Source: Prevotella sp902465605 (GTDB lineage: Bacteria; Bacteroidota; Bacteroidia; Bacteroidales; Bacteroidaceae). Taken from it: DNA of 64,000 nt. The DNA is taken from positions 62,001 through 126,000 of the forward strand of contig CABQNT010000003.1 in NCBI GenBank assembly GCA_902465605.1, written 5' to 3'. Shown one piece after another: positions 1 to 7,401 of the stretch (its first letter is position 1; each line of letters begins with the position of its first letter). Position numbers and translations under genes: made by a program. Below the pieces are notes generated by a model. That model was not told where the DNA came from and did not search any database. It saw only the letters and a list, made by a program, of their open reading frames with translations.

Positions 1-563
1 TGCTTGGAGATTTCGTCGAACGCTCCTTCTTCCAAGCGATTGTAATAATGCTCGAAAGCTTTGATAAGTTGATGAAGCAGCTTGTCGCGTTCCAACTCAT
101 GTCCCAGAATCTGCGCTAAGGACACAGGGTTGGGCGCATCGCTCTCAAAGACCGCCTGATTGACGTTGAGGCCCACTCCATAGACACAGCGTTGAATAAC
201 CTGTGCGTGTACGCTCAACTCGATGAGTGTGCCACTCAGTTTGCAGTCTTTCCAGTAGATGTCATTCGGCCATTTAAGGGTAATGTCGTCAACATATTCG
301 TCTAACACGGCTTTAATGGACAAAGCACCAGCCATAGACAAAAAGAATTGACTTTTTACAGGCAGCTTTTGGGGATGAACCAGCAGGGAATACAGCAAAT
401 TTTTCCCTGCCTGACTTTCCCAACCATTCTGTCCTTGTCCCTTACCGCTCGTCTGGTAATCGGCCTGTACGACCACCATCTCTTCGTTGAAACAATCAGC
501 GTGTTCGCAAAGGTACACATTGGTAGAGTCTACCTCATTGAGTTTGACCAGTTTGATACGCAT
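1..563 (-). CDS. birA: Biotin--[acetyl-CoA-carboxylase] ligase (partial, 3' end beyond window)
   Basis: The frame opens at an ATG at 563 and runs off the left edge with no stop, giving about 187 residues. It begins MRIKLVKLNEVDSTN, typical of BirA/LplA-type ligases. It has the nucleotide/biotin-binding glycine loop (SGKGQGQNGW, a variant of GRGRRGR) and the KWPNDI motif. The family joins ATP and biotin into biotinyl-AMP and transfers biotin to the carrier lysine of acetyl-CoA or other carboxylases in the cytoplasm. No N-terminal DNA-binding domain is present, so this is a ligase-only form without repressor function. It lies 6 nt downstream of yraN and is probably co-transcribed with it. The missing C-terminal part is the only uncertainty. 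Confidence 0.93.
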   Translation of the reverse strand, partial: MRIKLVKLNEVDSTNVYLCEHADCFNEEMVVVQADYQTSGKGQGQNGWESQAGKNLLYSLLVHPQKLPVKSQFFLSMAGALSIKAVLDEYVDDITLKWPNDIYWKDCKLSGTLIELSVHAQVIQRCVYGVGLNVNQAVFESDAPNPVSLAQILGHELERDKLLHQLIKAFEHYYNRLEEGAFDEISK

Positions 564-569
564 TTTTGG

Positions 570-944
570 TTATAACAATACAGGGTTGAAGGCATCTTCG
601 AAGTGCTCGATCTGCATGTTCTCGGCTGTCGATCCCACGATGGAAATGACATCAAAGCGCAGCTCCTCTTGTATGTCAAACATCTTTACATAAACATCAG
701 CCGCAATACCGAGATTCCTCATCTTCTTCTCATCAACGGCATCGGAGGGTAAGGCAACCTCGTCTGACCGACGTGTTTTCACCTCGACAAACACACAGGT
801 AATGCCATCGGGCGACAAGGCGATGATATCGATCTCGAACTTACCATGCCGCCAGCCACGCTCGCGGATGGTATATCCCTGCTTGTGCAGGTAATCGACG
901 GCTGTATCTTCGCCCCATTTCCCAAATTTGTTGTGTGTAGCCAT
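570..944 (-). CDS. yraN: YraN family (UPF0102) endonuclease-like protein
   Basis: The protein has 124 residues from the ATG at 944 (MATHNKFGKWGEDTAVDYL). The YraN hallmark G-E-x-x-A-x-x-Y-L is at the N terminus, followed by a PD-(D/E)XK-like core: E and D in GKFEIDIIA, then FVEVKTR. The family resembles Holliday-junction resolvases, but its cellular role is not settled. A longer frame with upstream starts exists, but those residues overlap the promoter and look non-coding, and 120-125 residues is the usual family length. A promoter at 972-1001 reads into it, divergent from tadA. Confidence 0.9.
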   Translation of the reverse strand: MATHNKFGKWGEDTAVDYLHKQGYTIRERGWRHGKFEIDIIALSPDGITCVFVEVKTRRSDEVALPSDAVDEKKMRNLGIAADVYVKMFDIQEELRFDVISIVGSTAENMQIEHFEDAFNPVLL

Positions 945-971
945 GTCCTGATGCTCCCTGATGATGTGTTG

Positions 972-1001
972 CAAAAATACGGTTTTTCTTCCACACATCA
1001 A
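972..1001 (-). promoter_or_regulatory. Bacteroidetes-type promoter for yraN-birA
   Basis: On the minus strand a TTG at 1001-999 and a TATTTTTG box at 979-972 are separated by 19 nt. This fits the TTTG / TAnnTTTG pattern of the Bacteroidetes primary sigma factor. It sits 28 nt upstream of the yraN start codon. Confidence 0.6.
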
Positions 1002-1012
1002 AAAGAATGTTG

Positions 1013-1020
1013 TAAATTTG
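1013..1020 (+). promoter_or_regulatory. -7 box (TAAATTTG) upstream of tadA
   Basis: TAAATTTG matches TAnnTTTG and lies 23 nt before the tadA ATG. No clean TTTG is seen at -33, so the site is weaker evidence than the divergent yraN promoter it adjoins. Confidence 0.45.
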
Positions 1021-1043
1021 CAAGCACACAAACAGACACGACC

Positions 1044-1496
1044 ATGACCGACGACGAACAACGCAAACAAGACGAACAATTTATGCAAAAGGCATTGGCA
1101 GAGGCCCATGCAGCCTACGATGAAGGAGAAGTACCCATTGGCGCCGTCGTTGTGTGCCAAGGTCGCATCATTGCACGCGCACACAACCAGACAGAAACCT
1201 TGAACGACGTCACGGCGCATGCGGAGATGCTGGCCATCACGGCCGCATTGGCTCAACTTGGCGGCAAATATCTGCCCCAATGCACCCTCTACGTCACCGT
1301 TGAGCCTTGTCCGATGTGCGCCGGTGCCATGGGGTGGGCGCAGGTTTCACGCATCGTGTATGGGGCCGGCGATGAGAAACGGGGCTACCAGCGGTATGCG
1401 CCAAACGTGTTGCATACCAAGGCCACGGTCACGGGTGGTGTGCTGGAAGAGGAATGCAAGCAGCTGATGCAACAGTTTTTCAAGGCAAAGCGATAA
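1044..1496 (+). CDS. tadA: tRNA-specific adenosine(34) deaminase
   Basis: The protein has 150 residues from the ATG at 1044. It is a zinc-dependent cytidine/adenosine deaminase with the HAE motif (H59, E61) and PCPMC (C89, C92), which bind zinc and activate water. TadA converts A34 of tRNA-Arg(ACG) to inosine, which permits decoding of CGC and CGA. Family length is about 150-170 residues, so it is complete. A longer frame upstream would run through the divergent promoter region and is not used. The gene is divergent from yraN and convergent with the lipoprotein gene to its right. Confidence 0.93.
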   Translation: MTDDEQRKQDEQFMQKALAEAHAAYDEGEVPIGAVVVCQGRIIARAHNQTETLNDVTAHAEMLAITAALAQLGGKYLPQCTLYVTVEPCPMCAGAMGWAQVSRIVYGAGDEKRGYQRYAPNVLHTKATVTGGVLEEECKQLMQQFFKAKR

Positions 1497-1587
1497 GGCA
1501 TTGCAAGGCTGAGCTGCCTCAAAGTCGTTTCAACAAGGAGAATGAGCGGCTTCAATAGGGTGATTGAAGCGCTTGACATCAATAAAA

Positions 1588-1623
1588 AATCCTCCTACTC
1601 GGACTGTTCCGAGCAAGAGGATT
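1588..1623 (-). terminator. Rho-independent terminator of the rsmI-lipoprotein operon
   Basis: Inverted arms AATCCTC / GAGGATT with inner arms CTCGGA / TCCGAG form a strong hairpin. On the minus strand it is followed by a run of T, so it ends transcription coming from the gene at 1697-2554. It may also stop tadA transcripts. Confidence 0.75.
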
Positions 1624-1696
1624 GATATGTATAGTTATTGCTTCCCAGCAGACGCATGTACGTTATTTCTGGGGAAGCGTGTGTTTCTTGACAGCC

Positions 1697-2554
1697 TTAT
1701 CTCACCAAGATAACGAGGTACTTACTGGTACTCCAGAAGATTTCTGGATTAGTGATTCGAAGCACATACTGCTTGTTGGCATCGCGCTGCAACAGATAAC
1801 TGCTGGATGGGTGCATGGTAAGAACCTTAGCCGACTTGGAGTACAACTTGATTTCCTTGTTCACGCGGATGTCAATCTTGGTGAAATAATCCTTGTTGAA
1901 GTTGGCCTGCAACACCTTATCCCCCTCGATGATTCGCTGTTCTTTCAGCTCTTTTCGTGTACCAAAGACAAACCAAGCGGTGTTAAGCTGCTTATCCTGG
2001 CTGTTGATTACCTGTGATTTCTGCGAACTCTCGGTTGCCAAATTGTTGACATTGGTGTTCAGGTTGTTGATTGTTTCATCTAACTCGGAGATATGGATGT
2101 CCTTCGCATCCAGTTCGGCACGCAATTCCTGAAGCTGCTTGTCTTTCTCTTCCAACTGAGCGGTGAGGCTGTCCAATGCTTTTTTCAAACCATCACCTTT
2201 CACGGAGCTTTGCTTGAGCTGATTACGGAGCTTGGCAATCAGTTCGCGGTTACGCTTCATGGTAGAGGCGATGAACTGAATGTCCTCACGAATCTGCTGC
2301 CCTTTGTTGGCACCCTCACCTTCTTTGGCGATGGTCACCCTGTTTTCTGCCGCATTGATTTCCTTGAATCCCTCTTGGATTTCGTTGAGTGTACCCATCA
2401 TGTCATTGATTTCGTTGTCTTTCTGACTGATGATTTGCTGCAATGAGTCGGCTTGAGCCGCCTGTTCTAAATCGCTGTTTTTCTTGTTATTCTGACATCC
2501 AAAGCATGCGAAAGTAATGATGGCAATGGTGGCCAGACTTAAAATCTTTTTCAT
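1697..2554 (-). CDS. Coiled-coil lipoprotein, Cbp1-like
   Basis: This is a 285-residue protein with a lipoprotein signal peptide ending FACFGC (Cys 20). Residues about 28-190 are heptad-rich and predicted coiled coil, with many Q, E, K and L. The remaining C-terminal hundred residues look globular. Three D-S-L tripeptides fit the D-(S/T)-(A/I/L/M/T/V) O-glycosylation site known in Bacteroides. The overall plan resembles proteins annotated as Cbp1-type collagen-binding glycoprotein adhesins of Bacteroides, an identification made from memory of the family. It should sit in the periplasm or outer membrane. Its ATG overlaps the rsmI stop by 4 nt, so the two are translationally coupled. Function is unproven. 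Confidence 0.8.
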   Translation of the reverse strand: MKKILSLATIAIITFACFGCQNNKKNSDLEQAAQADSLQQIISQKDNEINDMMGTLNEIQEGFKEINAAENRVTIAKEGEGANKGQQIREDIQFIASTMKRNRELIAKLRNQLKQSSVKGDGLKKALDSLTAQLEEKDKQLQELRAELDAKDIHISELDETINNLNTNVNNLATESSQKSQVINSQDKQLNTAWFVFGTRKELKEQRIIEGDKVLQANFNKDYFTKIDIRVNKEIKLYSKSAKVLTMHPSSSYLLQRDANKQYVLRITNPEIFWSTSKYLVILVR

Positions 2555-3252
2555 ATTCGTTCTGTTTTAAGTTTCTTATTCTTGTTATCTCCACCCACCA
2601 CAATGACGATTTCGCCTCGCGGTGGGATTTCTTTAAAATGTTGTATCACCTCTTCAAGTGTGCCTCGGACATGCTCTTCGTGCAGTTTGGATATCTCACG
2701 AGCCACGCTCACGGGGCGATCGGGGCCAAATACATCGGCAAATTGCTGTAATGTTTTCAGCAAACGATAGGGCGACTCGTAGAAAACCATCGTTCTACGC
2801 TCTTCTTTGAGCGCCTCCAACTGTGTTTGTCGACCTTTTTTCTGCGGCAAGAAGCCTTCGAAACAGAAGCGGTCACAGGGCAAACCGGATGAAACAATCG
2901 CCGGAATGCAAGCGGTGGCTCCAGGCAGTGTTTGTACCGTGATGCCTGCTTTTGCAGCTTCGCGTGCCAGAAAGAATCCCGGGTCGCTGATGCCAGGTGT
3001 ACCTGCATCGCTGATGAGCGCTATGCTCTGGCCCGCCTTCAATCGTTCTACAATGCCCGCGGAAGTGCCATGTTCGTTGAACTTATGGTGTGACAGCAAG
3101 TGATTTTGTATGTCATAATGCTTCAACAACTTGCCCGATGTCCTGGTATCTTCTGCCAACACCAGGTCCACCTCCTTGAGAATGCGAATGGCTCGCATCG
3201 TCATATCTTCCATATTCCCCACTGGGGTGGGCACGATGTACAATATTCCCAT
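2551..3252 (-). CDS. rsmI: 16S rRNA (cytidine(1402)-2'-O)-methyltransferase
   Basis: The protein has 233 residues beginning MGILYIVPTPVGNMEDMT, the canonical RsmI start. It has the tetrapyrrole-methylase fold with VLAEDTRT, the SAM-binding SDAGTPGISDPG loop, LPGA and FEGFLP motifs. RsmI 2'-O-methylates C1402 of 16S rRNA, which tunes the decoding centre. E. coli RsmI is longer (about 286), but this shorter form lacking the C-terminal extension is common in Bacteroidetes. It is followed with a 4-nt overlap by the coiled-coil lipoprotein gene. Confidence 0.95.
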   Translation of the reverse strand: MGILYIVPTPVGNMEDMTMRAIRILKEVDLVLAEDTRTSGKLLKHYDIQNHLLSHHKFNEHGTSAGIVERLKAGQSIALISDAGTPGISDPGFFLAREAAKAGITVQTLPGATACIPAIVSSGLPCDRFCFEGFLPQKKGRQTQLEALKEERRTMVFYESPYRLLKTLQQFADVFGPDRPVSVAREISKLHEEHVRGTLEEVIQHFKEIPPRGEIVIVVGGDNKNKKLKTERI

Positions 3253-3306
3253 ATAGAACGCAAATATAGTTAAATAATCAAGACGAACAAAAAAACTGTC
3301 AATTTC

Positions 3307-3338
3307 TTTGCAATTTTTAATTGCTCTTCGTATTTTTG
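3307..3338 (+). promoter_or_regulatory. Promoter of tdk, start codon close to the transcription start
   Basis: TTTG at 3307-3310, a 20-nt spacer and TATTTTTG at 3331-3338 match the Bacteroidetes consensus exactly. The predicted transcription start, 5-8 nt past the box, falls at or just before the ATG at 3346, so the mRNA may be leaderless or nearly so. Confidence 0.7.
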
Positions 3339-3345
3339 CAGCAAC

Positions 3346-3966
3346 ATGATGGAATATTTGACAGGCGAATCACATCGCCCAGGAAGAATAGAAGTAATAT
3401 GCGGCTCTATGTTTTCGGGCAAGACAGAAGAGCTGATTAGGCGCATGCGACGGGCTAGCTTTGCCAAACAGCGCGTTGAGATATTCAAGCCCGCCATAGA
3501 CACCCGCTATTCTGAGGAGAATGTGGTGAGCCATGACCAGCATGCCATTCAGTCTACTCCCGTTGATTCATCGTCAAGCATTCTGTTATTGTCTTCCGAT
3601 GCGGATGTCGTGGGTATCGATGAAGCCCAATTCTTCGATGATGGACTCGTCAAGGTGTGCAACGAATTGGCCAACAAAGGGGTGCGCGTGATCATCGCAG
3701 GACTTGACATGGACTTCCAAGGACGGCCTTTCGGACCCATTCCCGGTTTGTGCGCCATCGCTGATGAGGTGACTAAGGTGCATGCCATTTGCGTGAAGTG
3801 TGGTGCATTGGCTTACATCAGCCACCGATTGGTGCAGAACGATAAGCGCGTTTTGCTGGGCGAAAAGCTCACCTACGAACCCCTTTGTCGGGAATGTTAT
3901 CAAAAGGCCTTGCTCGAAGAACAATCCGTTTCGATGGCTCCCCAACAGGAAGAAAAACTCAAATAG
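3346..3966 (+). CDS. tdk: Thymidine kinase (type II)
   Basis: The protein has 206 residues. It contains the P-loop GSMFSGKT (residues 20-27), the Walker-B-like GIDEAQFF and the lasso domain with two CxxC pairs (CVKC, CREC) that bind structural zinc. It phosphorylates thymidine to dTMP in the salvage pathway. The frame begins with two adjacent ATGs; the first is given. The promoter lies immediately upstream. A permease gene follows after 21 nt and is probably in the same transcript. Confidence 0.95.
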   Translation: MMEYLTGESHRPGRIEVICGSMFSGKTEELIRRMRRASFAKQRVEIFKPAIDTRYSEENVVSHDQHAIQSTPVDSSSSILLLSSDADVVGIDEAQFFDDGLVKVCNELANKGVRVIIAGLDMDFQGRPFGPIPGLCAIADEVTKVHAICVKCGALAYISHRLVQNDKRVLLGEKLTYEPLCRECYQKALLEEQSVSMAPQQEEKLK

Positions 3967-3987
3967 GATACATCAATCTACGAAAAT

Positions 3988-5106
3988 ATGAAAAGACAAG
4001 AAATCACCTTTGACAAGTTTATACGAATAGCCTCCGTCCTGCTATTGATATTCTTCGTATTATACCTTGTCAACTACCTGAGTGGTGTGCTTCTACCTTT
4101 CTTTGTGGCCTGGCTCTTTGCCTACTTGCTCTACCCACTGGTGAAGTTTGTGCAATATAAAATGCATGTCAAAGTTCGCGCCATTGCTATTATCATCACC
4201 ATGTTGGCCGTGGTTGTGGTGATTGGCGGACTGGTATATGCCATCATTCCGCCGATGATTGAACAGTTTGGCAAGCTCAACGACATCCTTAACAACTGGA
4301 TTAATCAAAGCACACACAGTAGCGACTTAGGCTCTTACATCTCGCAGTGGATTACCAAAAACCGCACTGAAATAGAAAGCTTCATGAAGAGCAAGGATTT
4401 CAGCGACATTCTTAAAACGGGGATGCCCAAGGTATTTACCTTGCTTGGACAAACGGCCAGTGTCGTGATTAGCATCATCGCTTCGTTAATCACCTTATTA
4501 TATACCTTCTTCATCTTGCAAGATTATGAATTTTTGACCGACAACTGGATTCGCATTTTCCCGAAGAAGAATCGTCCATTCTGGGAAGAGTTGATGAAAG
4601 ATGTGGAAAGAGAACTCAATAATTACATCCGAGGACAAGGACTTGTTTCACTCATCTTAGGCATTCTTTTCGGCATTGGCCTCTCCATTATCAATTTCCC
4701 AATGGCCATTGCGCTTGGCATCATGATGGGATTTATGAACCTGGTGCCCTACCTCCACACGTTAGCTTTGGTGCCAATGGTCTTCCTGTCCATGCTGAAA
4801 GCAGCTGACACGGGCCAGAATTTCTGGATTGTCTTTGGCTTGGCCATGCTCGTGTTTCTCATTGTTCAGGTGATTAGTGATACCGTCCTCACGCCTAAAA
4901 TCATGGGAAAAGCCATGAACCTCAATCCCGCCATCCTGCTTTTGTCCCTGTCTGTATGGGGAACATTGCTTGGATTCATTGGTCTGATTGTGGCTCTTCC
5001 GTTAACAACCCTGCTCATTGCTTATTGGCAGAAGTATGTGACGCGTGAGAAAAAACAGGACGAAACAACGCAAGAACAGCTGCTTGAGCAGGCGGAAGAA
5101 GGATAA
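3988..5106 (+). CDS. AI-2E family transporter (YdiK/PerM type)
   Basis: This is a 372-residue integral membrane protein of the PF01594 family. Paired N-terminal helices (residues 15-55) are followed by a third near 65-90, a soluble segment of about 70 residues, and a C-terminal bundle of at least four helices containing the conserved MGFMNLVPY-like segment. Members have been proposed to export autoinducer-2 or to be sodium/proton antiporters, and the substrate cannot be told from sequence. It directly follows tdk. The hydrophilic tail is rich in Q and E. Confidence 0.85.
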   Translation: MKRQEITFDKFIRIASVLLLIFFVLYLVNYLSGVLLPFFVAWLFAYLLYPLVKFVQYKMHVKVRAIAIIITMLAVVVVIGGLVYAIIPPMIEQFGKLNDILNNWINQSTHSSDLGSYISQWITKNRTEIESFMKSKDFSDILKTGMPKVFTLLGQTASVVISIIASLITLLYTFFILQDYEFLTDNWIRIFPKKNRPFWEELMKDVERELNNYIRGQGLVSLILGILFGIGLSIINFPMAIALGIMMGFMNLVPYLHTLALVPMVFLSMLKAADTGQNFWIVFGLAMLVFLIVQVISDTVLTPKIMGKAMNLNPAILLLSLSVWGTLLGFIGLIVALPLTTLLIAYWQKYVTREKKQDETTQEQLLEQAEEG

Positions 5107-5167
5107 AAGGCGGAACACGCAGGGCGAATTCCGTCACTATTTGCTGCCAAGAAATGCTTGTGAATGC

Positions 5168-6463
5168 CTATTTCAGGGTGATGATGTCGCTCCAACGCGT
5201 GGTGGGATTCTTACTTCTAAAATCGTGTCGAATGGCATCCGTGAAAGCAACGTGGTGCCCTTGCTCGTCCTTTTCACGGTATTGTTGGGCTCCTAATACC
5301 ACCAATTCGGAGCCGCCGAGCTTGTTCAGGCGGTCAATCACCTGATCAAGCCGCATCTGTTTTTCCATTTGATCGCGGTTATAATCGATGAAATTGGTTT
5401 GAACAGCATTGCAGGACATGATGCCCATCACCACAACTCCCGCCTTTTTATACTGCAAACCAGGCACGAAGATTTCCTGCAAAGCCTTTGCTGCCGCTTG
5501 CACAATCTGCTGCGTGGAGTTTGAAGGCGTTAAAAGTGTCACCTCGCGGCTGTTCCAATACTGCTGCTGATCTTCTCTAAACTGATTGGTGTGGATGAAC
5601 ACACTCACCACAGACGCCACGCTGTGTTGCCGTCTGAGCTTCTGTGAACAGCGCACAGCGAAGTTGGAAACGTGCGTCCTAACGGTTTCAAAGTCGGATA
5701 TCGTACCCGTAAAGCTGCGACTGGTACAGATGCTTTTCTTTTTCGCAGGTTCTTCATTCGGAATACAGTCTTCTCCATTGAGTTCCATCCAGGTTCGCAC
5801 GCCGGTGACATGGAACAGCAACCGAACCCACTCCTTGGAATGGTTGGCAAAGTCGTAGGCCGTCTTGTCGCCCATTTCCAATAGCTTGGGGGTGTTTCGA
5901 TGTCCTATTCCCCACACCTCACCCACTGGAAATAGCTGGAGAGCCTTGACGCGTTTTTCTTCTGTATCGATGATGCAACAATGATGATAGCCCTCATGTT
6001 TCTTGGCAAAGTGGCTGGCCGCCTTCGCCAGCGTCTTGGTTTTGGCCATTCCGATGCTGATGGGAAGCCCCGTATGCCTCAGAATACGCCGATGCAGGTC
6101 TTCGCCCCACTGCTTCAATTCGTCAAAACTCATGTCGGGAAGCAAGCAGAAGCATTCGTCAATGGAATAGCGAAACATCTGTGGTGCAGCCTCTTTGATG
6201 ATGGTCATGACGCGCGCCGTGAGTTCGCCATACAACTCGTAATTGCTGGAAAACACGGCAATTTCCTCACCAGGGAATTGCTCTTTCATCTGATAATAAG
6301 GCAATCCGGCCTTGATACCCAGCTGTTTGGCCTCCTTACTGCGTGCCACCACGCAACCATCGTTGTTGCTCAGCACAACAACGGGCTTGCCGTTGAGATC
6401 GGGACGGAACACCCGTTCACAACTCACATAGCAGTTGTCACAGTCGCAGATGGCATAAAACAT
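5168..6463 (-). CDS. umuC: Y-family DNA polymerase, UmuC subunit of polymerase V
   Basis: The protein has 431 residues from the ATG at 6463 (MFYAICDCDNCYVSCERVF). Catalytic carboxylates are visible in the N-terminal CDCDN segment and in YSIDECF. Little-finger and helix-hairpin-helix regions follow (GIGHRNTPKLLEMG). UmuC copies damaged DNA when complexed with processed UmuD. An upstream extension of the frame runs through umuD and is not coding. Its ATG starts 1 nt after the umuD stop, so the two form a tight operon. Residue count matches E. coli UmuC (422). Confidence 0.93.
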   Translation of the reverse strand: MFYAICDCDNCYVSCERVFRPDLNGKPVVVLSNNDGCVVARSKEAKQLGIKAGLPYYQMKEQFPGEEIAVFSSNYELYGELTARVMTIIKEAAPQMFRYSIDECFCLLPDMSFDELKQWGEDLHRRILRHTGLPISIGMAKTKTLAKAASHFAKKHEGYHHCCIIDTEEKRVKALQLFPVGEVWGIGHRNTPKLLEMGDKTAYDFANHSKEWVRLLFHVTGVRTWMELNGEDCIPNEEPAKKKSICTSRSFTGTISDFETVRTHVSNFAVRCSQKLRRQHSVASVVSVFIHTNQFREDQQQYWNSREVTLLTPSNSTQQIVQAAAKALQEIFVPGLQYKKAGVVVMGIMSCNAVQTNFIDYNRDQMEKQMRLDQVIDRLNKLGGSELVVLGAQQYREKDEQGHHVAFTDAIRHDFRSKNPTTRWSDIITLK

Positions 6464-6464
6464 A

Positions 6465-6902
6465 TTATTTTTTCCAGTTTTTGATGGTCCAAACCACCAC
6501 GCCCCACACCTCAAACTTATCCAATTCGCTGACCCTAATCGGTCGGAACGCCTTGTTGGCGGGCCGCAATTCGATATATCCCTCATGCACATGGGTCATG
6601 TCGAGATACTTGATGGTGAACTCTCCATTAATGTAAGCCACAATCACATCATTATGTCCAGCCTCAACCGAACGGTCTATCACGGCGATATCCCCATCGT
6701 TGATGCCGGCATCTATCATCGAGTCGCCCGACACCCGGCCATAGAACGTAGCGTCGGGATGACGGATGAAGTCACGATTGAAGTCGAGAGAGTCTTGCAG
6801 ATAATCACCCGCAGGACTCGGAAAGCCGGCTTTGATGCCTGGCGCCAGCTCAAGTTCAAGTTGTTCGAGAAACGAACTATTGAGTATTTTGATGCTTGAC
6901 AT
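6465..6902 (-). CDS. umuD: UmuD-type translesion accessory peptidase
   Basis: The protein has 145 residues. The self-cleavage site is recognisable at A25-G26 followed by FPSPAGDY, and the Ser-Lys dyad is S61 (SGDSM) and K98 (FTIKYL), at almost the same positions as in E. coli UmuD (S60, K97). RecA filaments would trigger autoproteolysis to the active form that joins UmuC. No helix-turn-helix is present, so this is not LexA. A consensus promoter lies 50 nt upstream; no obvious SOS box could be defined by eye. Confidence 0.92.
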   Translation of the reverse strand: MSSIKILNSSFLEQLELELAPGIKAGFPSPAGDYLQDSLDFNRDFIRHPDATFYGRVSGDSMIDAGINDGDIAVIDRSVEAGHNDVIVAYINGEFTIKYLDMTHVHEGYIELRPANKAFRPIRVSELDKFEVWGVVVWTIKNWKK

Positions 6903-6952
6903 ATCAGTCTATTTGCTCCTCCAATGCTAGTTGTATTTTGTTGTAGTTGCAG

Positions 6953-6983
6953 CAAAAGTACAGCTTTTAGACGAGAAACACAA
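6953..6983 (-). promoter_or_regulatory. Promoter of umuDC; remainder of gap 6903-7401 has no gene
   Basis: On the minus strand TTG at 6983-6981, a 20-nt spacer and TACTTTTG at 6960-6953 match the Bacteroidetes pattern. The rest of the 500-bp gap up to 7401 shows no convincing gene; the one long frame there has no recognisable domain and unusual composition. Confidence 0.6.
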
Positions 6984-7401
6984 GCGTGTATTATTTTTTA
7001 GTTAGATTGTCCGCATTGTAGGAACGAGTGAAGCTACGCACTGTGGTGAGCTTGAAAGAAACTGGAGTTCATCGGGAAACTATATCTGGCATAAAGGTCA
7101 AGCCGCAACCATGGAGCGTCGCAAGCGAACAAGCCATAATACAAGGATGTCACCGTGAATGAGATTTTCGTACTAATATATGTTAAGATATTATGACGAG
7201 GTATAGTTATCTCCATAAATCCAACTATTTTTATAAACGATTCCAGGTCATTGTCACTCAAAGATTTCGTTGATAGCACCCGAAAGAATACGTGATACGC
7301 AGTCGAAAGAGATGATGATGACTTGCCTGCGAAGAATTGGTAGGCTTCGCAATGAACACACCAAATCCTGATAGCGTTTTGAATTTTCAAGATTGACGAT
7401 T

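Noticed and set aside
7034..7390. 118-codon minus-strand frame before the polyferredoxin gene
   Set aside because: No domain, no ribosome site, irregular composition; it lies in the promoter region of the gene at 7402.
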